From Bacillus sp. FJAT-42315 (lineage in GTDB: Bacteria > Bacillota > Bacilli > Bacillales > Domibacillaceae), in the NCBI RefSeq assembly GCF_002797375.1, contig NZ_KZ454941.1:726031-790030 (forward strand): a DNA stretch of 64,000 nucleotides, in the 5' to 3' direction. Positions within the stretch are counted from its first letter, which is position 1. Every line of letters begins with the position of its first letter. The notes beneath the pieces were generated by a model. That model saw nothing but the letters and a program-made list of their open reading frames with translations. It had not been told where the DNA came from and ran no database searches. The position numbers and the translations under genes were made by a program. Positions 58,691 to 64,000 of the stretch are shown one piece after another.

Positions 58691-59626
58691 TTGAAAAAGT
58701 TATCAATGATGCTTGTTTTTATTTGTGTTCTTGTTTTTGCAAGTGCTTGTAGCAATGGAGGCGACAAGAAAAATGAAGCCGCTTCTGAAGAAAATGCTTC
58801 AAAAGAAACACGCGTATATTCATCTAAGCTAGGTGATGTGAAAGTTCCGGTCGATCCTAAACGAGTTGTTGTTGCTAGTTATCATTATCCCGGTCATTTC
58901 TTAAGCTTAGGGATCACTCCAGTTGCTGTATATGATTTAGCGAAGGACAGCGAGTTTTTTGGTGATCAGTTAAAAGATGCGGAAGTCATTTCAGATGATA
59001 GCATCGAGAAAATTTTAGAGTTAGAGCCTGATTTAATTATTGCTAATTCTAATAATAAAAACGTCGAGAAATTAAAAGAAATCGCGCCGACGGTCGTCTT
59101 TGAATTAGGAGAAGAGACGAGATGGGAAACGTTTTTAGAAATTAGTAAAGTAGTAGGGAAAGAAGACGAAGCGAAAAAACAAATAGCAGATTGGGACAAA
59201 CGAGTGAAAGCAAGTAAGCAACGATTTGCTAAAGAATTTGATACGTCAAAAACGATCAGTGTGTTAGGAGAATATGAAAAACAAGTGTATGTGTACGGAC
59301 CGAATCACGGTCGCGGAACAGAAGTCCTTTATTCTTTCTTAGAATTAAATTATCCACAAAAATTGAAAGACGAATTAAGTAAAGTTGATACAAATTACTT
59401 GGCAATTTCAGAGGAAGTGATCGGTGAGTATGTTGGGGACTATGTGTTTATTGCTGGCATGAGTGAAAAAGATGTGACCTTTAAAGATAAGCCCGTATTC
59501 CAAGACTTATCGGCTGTGAAAGAGGGAAATGCTCACTTTATTTCCGAGCAATCTTATTTTTTCACTGATCCAATCTCCTTAAACGCGCAATTAGATTATT
59601 TTGAAGATACGTTATTAGGAAAATAA
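58691..59626 (+). CDS. iron-siderophore ABC transporter substrate-binding lipoprotein
   Basis: 311 residues. Lipoprotein signal MKKLSMMLVFICVLVFASAC with lipobox ASAC, then the TroA/FepB-like fold (DPKRVVVASYHYPGHFLSLG, LELEPDLIIANSNN). Extracellular, membrane-anchored. TTG 58691 is preferred over GTG 58688 from ribosome-site spacing. No permease or ATPase follows, so it must share a transporter encoded elsewhere. Fur box upstream and AraC regulator adjacent indicate iron-starvation and siderophore control. Confidence 0.92.
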   Translation: MKKLSMMLVFICVLVFASACSNGGDKKNEAASEENASKETRVYSSKLGDVKVPVDPKRVVVASYHYPGHFLSLGITPVAVYDLAKDSEFFGDQLKDAEVISDDSIEKILELEPDLIIANSNNKNVEKLKEIAPTVVFELGEETRWETFLEISKVVGKEDEAKKQIADWDKRVKASKQRFAKEFDTSKTISVLGEYEKQVYVYGPNHGRGTEVLYSFLELNYPQKLKDELSKVDTNYLAISEEVIGEYVGDYVFIAGMSEKDVTFKDKPVFQDLSAVKEGNAHFISEQSYFFTDPISLNAQLDYFEDTLLGK

Positions 59627-59637
59627 TAAATGGATAA

Positions 59638-59677
59638 GGTACTGTTCAAACGAGTGAATGAACAGTACCTTTTTTTG
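59638..59677 (+). terminator. Rho-independent terminator (twin 2)
   Basis: Same 10-bp arms as the terminator at 57479 and a 12-nt loop sharing GTGAAT, then a T run. Closes the siderophore-binding gene. Confidence 0.93.
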
Positions 59678-59680
59678 CGA

Positions 59681-60559
59681 TTAAGCTGCACTCTTCTTTT
59701 TGAAAATGATAATAGATAAAATGGAAAGCACGACCATCGTGATCACAATGACGGCGATGCTTGTCGTCGCACTTAGCTGTTGCTCGCTCCATTCGTAGAT
59801 CATCCCGTAGTTGATTTTATAAGCTTCTACTTGGACAGCGGGGGCACCAGCAAATACTTCTGTCATCGACTGTTCCATAAAGGCATTTCGCAGTAGTAAT
59901 GTCGTGTGGCTAATTGGAAAGTACATGATAAGGTTTTGAGCAAAGCTTGGCAACGCGCCCGTTGGCACATAGATGCCGCATAAAAAGCCGATCGCTGTAC
60001 CGACAATGGTACTTAAGGTAGAAAAAGCATTTTGCGAACGGACAAATAGCACGAGAAAGAGATTCATCGCACTTGCGAGTAAGACGGATAGCAGTAGAAT
60101 GCCAACGACTTTAGCGAGATCGGCGATGCCTAGCCATTGGCCACCGGTCGCTACAATGAAAATTTCAGCGCCGATGAGGGCAATAAGAGAAAAGATAGAT
60201 CCGATTAGAAAAGCATGTAAGACGTAACTGAGTTGAATGGTTGTGCGAGAAATAGGAGCGGTTAAAAAATCGGCCGTTACCTTTGACTCCATATCCTGTA
60301 CGGCAATGCCGAATGCGGCCAGTGTCGATGTCACGGCAATCATCGATAAAAGTCCAGCGACGAGCCATTCATTGACCATTGTCACGACTTCCGGTGTCGC
60401 TTTTGTCATTTGTTCAATCGCATCCACTTGTAATTTTTGGAGGAATATCGCATAAAGAATGATCAAAATGATCACAGATAGCAGCGAGAAAAAGACTTGT
60501 GTTTTATCCCGTCGGAACACTTTGTTATTTCGTTGCACTAAGCTAAATAATGCTTCCAT
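59681..60559 (-). CDS. ABC-2 type transporter permease
   Basis: 292 residues with about six transmembrane helices and a large first outer region, as in daunorubicin/NodJ-type ABC-2 permeases. FLTAPISRTTIQLSYVLHAF is the usual coupling-helix segment. Its ATG overlaps the stop of the ATPase gene by one base (TAATG), so the two are coupled. Substrate unknown. Confidence 0.9.
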   Translation of the reverse strand: MEALFSLVQRNNKVFRRDKTQVFFSLLSVIILIILYAIFLQKLQVDAIEQMTKATPEVVTMVNEWLVAGLLSMIAVTSTLAAFGIAVQDMESKVTADFLTAPISRTTIQLSYVLHAFLIGSIFSLIALIGAEIFIVATGGQWLGIADLAKVVGILLLSVLLASAMNLFLVLFVRSQNAFSTLSTIVGTAIGFLCGIYVPTGALPSFAQNLIMYFPISHTTLLLRNAFMEQSMTEVFAGAPAVQVEAYKINYGMIYEWSEQQLSATTSIAVIVITMVVLSILSIIIFKKKSAA

Positions 60560-61479
60560 TAGGCCGCAACTCCTTCTTTCATAATATTCATAAAGACATC
60601 ATCCATCGTTCCTTTAATCACTTCAAACGAAGCTAACAGCGGCTCTGCTTTTTTTAGTAAAACAAGGGCATGAACGGTAGACTCCACCCGAACAGAGAAG
60701 ATGCCAAGCTTTTCGGTGTAGGAGAGTGAGTGTTCTTTAAGCCACTTCTTCCCTTCCGCCATATCATGAAAAACAAGCGCCATCTGGTCGTAGGCGTATT
60801 TTGTTTTAAGCGCATCGGGCGTACCCTCGGCTGCAATTTTTCCTTCTTTTAACACGACGATTTGATCAGCGACAGCGGCTTCCTCCATGTAATGTGTCGT
60901 TAGAAAAACAGTCATATTCGTTTCTAGCTGCAGTTTTTTAATTGTTTGCCAAACAAATTGGCGAGTTTGTGGATCAAGTCCAGTGGTCGGCTCATCTAAA
61001 AATAATATTTGAGGGCGATGGATAAGCGCTCGTGCGATGTCCGCCCGTCTTTTTTGCCCACCTGATAATGTTCCGTACTTCCGATTTTCAATATCTTCTA
61101 AATGTAAATAAGTCGAAATAAATTGATAGTTTTCCAGCCATTTAGCTTTCGACAAGCCATACATTTTGCCACGATGCATAATGTTTTCATAAACGGTTAA
61201 TCGTTCATCGAGTAAGCTTTGCTGAAAAACGACACCAATCGATTTTCGAATGTTCGCATGATGATCGGCTTGATCGAGTGTATAGCCGTTCATGCGGACG
61301 GTCCCGCTCGATTTTTTAAGTAATGTACATAATATTTCAATCGTCGTTGATTTCCCGGCACCATTCGCACCTAAAAAAGCAAAGAGGGAACCTTGCTTGA
61401 CGGTAAAGGAGATGCCTTTGACGGCTTCATAGTTGCCATATTGTTTTCGCAAGTTTTCGACTTGAATGATAGCACTCAT
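60559..61479 (-). CDS. ABC transporter ATPase (DrrA-type)
   Basis: 306 residues. Walker A LGANGAGKSTTIE, Q loop VVFQQSLLD, signature LSGGQKRRADIARAL, Walker B ILFLDEPTTGLDP and H-loop LTTHYMEE, followed by the C-terminal extension of DrrA-type export ATPases. Partner of the permease behind it. Its start overlaps the DUF3021 stop (ATGA). Third gene of the LytTR operon. Confidence 0.94.
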   Translation of the reverse strand: MSAIIQVENLRKQYGNYEAVKGISFTVKQGSLFAFLGANGAGKSTTIEILCTLLKKSSGTVRMNGYTLDQADHHANIRKSIGVVFQQSLLDERLTVYENIMHRGKMYGLSKAKWLENYQFISTYLHLEDIENRKYGTLSGGQKRRADIARALIHRPQILFLDEPTTGLDPQTRQFVWQTIKKLQLETNMTVFLTTHYMEEAAVADQIVVLKEGKIAAEGTPDALKTKYAYDQMALVFHDMAEGKKWLKEHSLSYTEKLGIFSVRVESTVHALVLLKKAEPLLASFEVIKGTMDDVFMNIMKEGVAA

Positions 61480-61901
61480 CGTCTTTCTTCCTTTCGTTTT
61501 TGAATTTTTTCGTTCAACATGTCAATATCACGCTTAGTGAGGACATGTAGAATGCCCCAAGTGAGTCCATAAATGATCAACTCTGAAATAAGAACAAACA
61601 TAATCGTTGAAACTTGTGTAACATCATACCAATCACCGACATATCCCGCTGTGAGTATACAAACAGTAAGAGCAATGAAATGGATGATTAATTGAATCGG
61701 AAATGATAAGCTTTCTGATTCAAAAATAAGCGAAAGAAGTCCGATCACTATGCCGAGGACAGCAGCCAACACTAGTTGTTTAAGTAGATCGGGTCCTGTC
61801 ATAACAGCATCAGGGATAGATAAGACACTGATCGTCATTAAAGTGTAGGAAGAACTAAGTGAGATGAGTAGACCGATGATCATCATGCGTAAAATTTTCA
61901 T
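61476..61901 (-). CDS. DUF3021 membrane protein
   Basis: 141 residues with four transmembrane helices and a charged tail (MLNEKIQKRKEERR). Sits between the LytTR regulator (one base gap, its ribosome site inside the regulator's end) and the ABC ATPase (4-base overlap). Habitual LytTR partner. Paralogue of the protein at 53465-53896, though sequence similarity is low. Confidence 0.82.
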   Translation of the reverse strand: MKILRMMIIGLLISLSSSYTLMTISVLSIPDAVMTGPDLLKQLVLAAVLGIVIGLLSLIFESESLSFPIQLIIHFIALTVCILTAGYVGDWYDVTQVSTIMFVLISELIIYGLTWGILHVLTKRDIDMLNEKIQKRKEERR

Positions 61902-61902
61902 A

Positions 61903-62352
61903 CTATGTATTCCTCCCTATACCTAGTTGTTGTTTTAGTTCTTTTAAATATTTACGGCTCACATGGATCGAGACATCATTCTCAAGCAACAATTCCGTTG
62001 AGCCGAGTTTGCCCATTTGTATCGAGGCAATTTTATTGATATTCACAAGGGTTGATTTGCTCACACGTACAAAGTCTTTGGCGAGTTGTGCTTCTAGTTC
62101 GTACAATTTGCGTTTCGATTCGAATTCCTGTTCTTCCGTCTGCAAAAATACTTTTGCGCCTTCTGCATAAATCGAATAAATATCACTAATTTTCAGCATA
62201 TGAATATCCTGCTGTAAATAGCCATCGATCATTGTCGTTTGCGCTGCTTGCAGCTGTTTCATTAATTGTTCGATTTGCCCGTTATATTCTTTCGCATGTA
62301 TATGGATCTCCGTCTCTTCTAGCGCATGATTAATCGTTAAATGAATTTTCAT
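61903..62352 (-). CDS. LytTR-family DNA-binding regulator
   Basis: 149 residues. A short N-terminal region is followed by a LytTR domain (MLKISDIYSIYAEGAKVFLQ, FVRVSKSTLVNINKIASI) and the final HVSRKYLKELKQQLG. First gene of a LytTR-DUF3021-ABC operon and its likely autoregulator. The ribosome site AGGAGG directly precedes ATG 62352 within a small palindrome (AGGAGGCCTCCT). No receiver domain, so it is probably controlled by the membrane protein. Confidence 0.9.
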   Translation of the reverse strand: MKIHLTINHALEETEIHIHAKEYNGQIEQLMKQLQAAQTTMIDGYLQQDIHMLKISDIYSIYAEGAKVFLQTEEQEFESKRKLYELEAQLAKDFVRVSKSTLVNINKIASIQMGKLGSTELLLENDVSIHVSRKYLKELKQQLGIGRNT

Positions 62353-62477
62353 AGGAGGCCTCCTTCCGATGAAGCTACTGAATCAGTATAGTATGAATGT
62401 AACATAGAAATTTTTGGGTCGGGGAGATTGTTGGATAAGAGGTTAGAAATGGTTCATAACAGGTGATTTTTGGGGTG

Positions 62478-62483
62478 TATAAT
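62478..62483 (+). promoter_or_regulatory. probable -10 element upstream of the riboswitch
   Basis: TATAAT preceded by TG (extended -10), about 120 bases before the riboswitch core. No clear -35. The stretch 62353-62600 otherwise holds no gene. Confidence 0.45.
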
Positions 62484-62599
62484 AAAAGCTTTCCTCCCGA
62501 CGGTTATAGGAAGAATAATTGTAATTTTTAAGAATTTTTGGTACATTTAATTTTGAAAGCTGAATATGTGTAGAAACAGGTGTGGATAAAAGAAGTTGT

Positions 62600-62750
62600 T
62601 TTGTCTGCTTAAAAGGGAAGTTCGGTTAGAGACCGACGCTGTCCCGCAACTGTAATTGGGAGCGATTCGAAAATGTCACTGTTTTCAGTCAATGAGAATG
62701 GGAAGGCTCGAAGCGTGATGATCATGAGCCAGGAGACCTGCCTGTTTTAG
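62600..62750 (+). promoter_or_regulatory. cobalamin riboswitch
   Basis: Conserved blocks of the B12 aptamer are all readable in order: TTAAAAGGGAA (near 62609), GACGCTGTCCCGCAACTGTAA (62633, shown as key block), GGGAAGGC (62700) and the B12 box AGCCAGGAGACCTGCC (62727-62742). A terminator hairpin follows at 62856. Such elements normally repress cobalamin synthesis or uptake genes when adenosylcobalamin binds. Confidence 0.92.
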
Positions 62751-62855
62751 CACACATCAATTCCTACGAGGATAGGAGATGTTAAGTGCGAGCGATGAAA
62801 CATGGGGATTTTTATGCCTTTTCACATGTTTATTTGATGATTCCTTCGCGCATTT

Positions 62856-62884
62856 AACAACTTCTTAAAGAAGTTGTTTTTTTA
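62856..62884 (+). terminator. expression-platform terminator of the riboswitch
   Basis: AACAACTTCTT pairs with AAGAAGTTGTT, followed by a T run. A preceding long stem (GTTAAGTGCG with CGCATTTAAC at 62847-62858) overlaps its first bases, and AAGAAGTTGTTTT recurs at 62590, so alternative pairings are possible. Confidence 0.85.
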
Positions 62885-62981
62885 TTGCCTATTTTTTACG
62901 GCAATGTGGCACTCGCACATCCTATACTTCTACGTAGCTGTTTCACAATATGTTTTAGTCTTTGCGAGGAGGGGATTTACA

Positions 62982-63206
62982 TTGTTTGGGACCGTTAGTT
63001 ATTTTGTTAATTACTTTAAAACATCGATTATGAACAACTACAGCTTAGTTCAATCAGAATCACTTGAAAGCATTGGTGATCAGTTGAGACATGAAATTCA
63101 ACAACAGCATGTAGCATCGGCAGAGCAAGAAATATTACTTATAAACCTTGAAAAAGCTTATAAGGTAATTAAAGAAGACATATCTGGATCGGAAGAAGAA
63201 ATATGA
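62982..63206 (+). CDS. 74-residue protein of unknown function downstream of the cobalamin riboswitch
   Basis: TTG 62982 follows GAGGAGGGG at ideal spacing, so I reject the longer frame from 62874, which begins in the terminator. The N-terminus (MFGTVSYFVNYFKTSIMNN) is amphipathic, the rest is an acidic helix (SAEQEILLINLEKAYKVI). No family recognised and no resemblance to B12 transport or synthesis proteins. It is the only gene the riboswitch could control before the MarR gene. Confidence 0.5.
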   Translation: MFGTVSYFVNYFKTSIMNNYSLVQSESLESIGDQLRHEIQQQHVASAEQEILLINLEKAYKVIKEDISGSEEEI

Positions 63207-63302
63207 TTCAAGAGGTCAATTATTTTCTAGGTCTTGAGACAGTTTGACATCATCCTTTACGAACTATATATTTTAATCAATAAATAATTTAATTAGGCTG
63301 TG

Positions 63303-63722
63303 ATGATGGGAATGGATGACAAACAAATGAAGAGCGTAGAAGCAATTATGCGAGAGATGCTGGAAGTCCAGCAAAAGTCGAAGCGGTTTATCGAGTTGAT
63401 TTCAGCTGATGAGCCATTTTCGCAAACTCAATTAGTGTTATTGTTACAGTTAAAGCTAAGTGGTGGAATGAAGGCGACGGAAATTGCGCAGTTTTTTCAA
63501 GTGACGCCTGGTGCAGTAACTTCCATGTGCGACAAATTGGAGAAAATCGGTTTGATTGAGCGTGTGAGAGAAAGCTCTGATCGCCGAGTCGTACAAATGA
63601 TGCTAACGACTAGCGGAGAAGACAAAGTTACAGAGCTATTTACTAAGTTCCCAGAAGAAAAGTTAGCCGAAATGGCGAAAGTATTAAGCGAAGTAAATCA
63701 ATTAATGGGCCGTATTTTTTAG
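63303..63722 (+). CDS. MarR-family transcriptional regulator
   Basis: 139 residues; several starts (GTG 63300, ATG 63303, 63306, 63312) are possible and none has a strong ribosome site. Winged helix KATEIAQFFQVTPGAVTSMC and wing ESSDRRVVQMMLT with the D-R-R signature. A terminator follows, then a palindrome-bearing promoter for the polymer-forming protein gene, which is its probable target. Confidence 0.88.
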   Translation: MMGMDDKQMKSVEAIMREMLEVQQKSKRFIELISADEPFSQTQLVLLLQLKLSGGMKATEIAQFFQVTPGAVTSMCDKLEKIGLIERVRESSDRRVVQMMLTTSGEDKVTELFTKFPEEKLAEMAKVLSEVNQLMGRIF

Positions 63723-63750
63723 GATTTCGTAAAAATGAAGTCCTTTTTTT
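63721..63750 (+). terminator. terminator after the MarR gene
   Basis: AGGATTTC pairs with GAAGTCCT (one G-U) around an 8-nt loop, then seven T residues; it starts at the MarR stop codon. Confidence 0.78.
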
Positions 63751-63751
63751 A

Positions 63752-63780
63752 TTGACAAAAAATATGGGAACACATATGTT
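63752..63780 (+). promoter_or_regulatory. promoter of the polymer-forming protein gene
   Basis: TTGACA (63752-63757), 17 bases, TATGTT (63775-63780). Confidence 0.7.
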
Positions 63781-63789
63781 TTAATTGTC

Positions 63790-63814
63790 ATATATTTTAA
63801 TTGTTAAAATATAT
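63790..63814. promoter_or_regulatory. perfect palindromic operator, probably for the adjacent MarR
   Basis: ATATATTTTAA-TTG-TTAAAATATAT, 11-bp perfect arms, placed about 10-34 bases after the -10 box. A TATGTTTTAATTGT direct copy of the left half lies 16 bp upstream. Position fits steric repression by the MarR protein encoded just before. Confidence 0.7.
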
Positions 63815-63836
63815 ATAAATTAAAGGAGTGTTAAGT

Positions 63837-64000
63837 TTGAGAAAAAATAAAGCTTGGACAGTCACGAGAGGTAAGGTGAAGAATATAAATGAAGCCTGTG
63901 AGACGGTTCATGTTCGCGGAGCAGTGACTTTTCAACAAGATATAGAAGTGAAGGAACTGTCTATTTTCGGGCAAGGTTTTTTCCGTGGTTCGGTAGTGGT
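63837..64000 (+). CDS. polymer-forming cytoskeletal (bactofilin-like/YhbE-F-like) protein, N-terminal part
   Basis: Open to the window end, 54 codons visible. TTG 63837 follows AAAGGAG. The repeats of the type VHVRGAVTFQQDIEVKEL and LSIFGQGFFRGSVVV have the short beta-helix pattern of polymer-forming cytoskeletal proteins, as in B. subtilis YhbE/YhbF. Expressed from a promoter with a MarR-type palindrome. Family assignment rests on a short segment. Confidence 0.65.
   Translation, partial: MRKNKAWTVTRGKVKNINEACETVHVRGAVTFQQDIEVKELSIFGQGFFRGSVV

Noticed and set aside
62874-62981. 36-codon N-terminal extension of the gene behind the riboswitch
   Set aside because: It begins inside the terminator hairpin, while TTG 62982 has an ideal GAGGAGGGG site.

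Overview
The window is a chromosomal stretch of a low-to-mid GC Firmicute, most likely a Bacillaceae relative. Evidence: the B. subtilis-like order cggR-gapA-pgk-tpiA-gpmI-eno followed by secG-est-rnr-smpB-ssrA, purine-rich Shine-Dalgarno sites with many TTG/GTG starts, a Fur-regulated FbpA-type small protein, a YvbH-type PH protein and a cggR-type operator. The species cannot be named from sequence alone.

Layout. 1-4.1 kb: end of a sensor kinase, a chemoreceptor, rpoN (sigL) and a glutaredoxin-like protein. 4.1-11.5 kb: the central glycolytic regulon with its CggR promoter/operator and a separate pgk promoter. 11.6-13.3 kb: a second chemoreceptor. 13.4-18.5 kb: secG, carboxylesterase, RNase R, SmpB and tmRNA, i.e. 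the trans-translation module. The ssrA gene is interrupted in its T-loop by a 278-nt group I intron, so the T arm can only form after splicing.

18.9-42.0 kb: immediately after ssrA lies a roughly 23-kb AT-rich defence island in two same-strand gene sets. Set one is a DrmA-like helicase, DrmB (DUF1998), a PLD-like/SNF2 fusion helicase, a DUF4391 protein, a type III Mod-like adenine methyltransferase, a type III Res-like helicase-nuclease and a PC4/YdbC ssDNA-binding protein. Set two is a second SNF2 helicase, a giant GHKL-ATPase/HNH protein, and a DUF4145-like protein with an alpha-CTD-like end. It reads as a DISARM-related system whose methylation module has been replaced by (or merged with) a type III restriction-modification pair. 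No integrase or att duplication was found.

42.3-52 kb: accessory genes (radical SAM/SPASM protein, DHA2 efflux pump, Rpn-type nuclease gene split by a complete IS200/IS605 element with TnpA, an RHH protein and TnpB, MocR regulator/acetyltransferase pair, ABC exporter). A 38-bp repeat occurs three times here and a scar of the efflux gene is left behind the rpn locus. 52-56 kb (minus strand): MarR, an SDR dehydrogenase and an Lnt-like/LytTR/DUF3021 operon. 56-59.7 kb: iron-responsive genes with Fur boxes (flavodoxin, FbpA-like, AraC regulator, siderophore-binding lipoprotein), the last two bracketed by twin terminators. 59.7-62.4 kb (minus): a second LytTR-DUF3021 pair driving an ABC exporter. 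62.5-64 kb: a cobalamin riboswitch with no recognisable B12 gene behind it, a MarR regulator, and the start of a polymer-forming cytoskeletal protein under a perfect palindromic operator.
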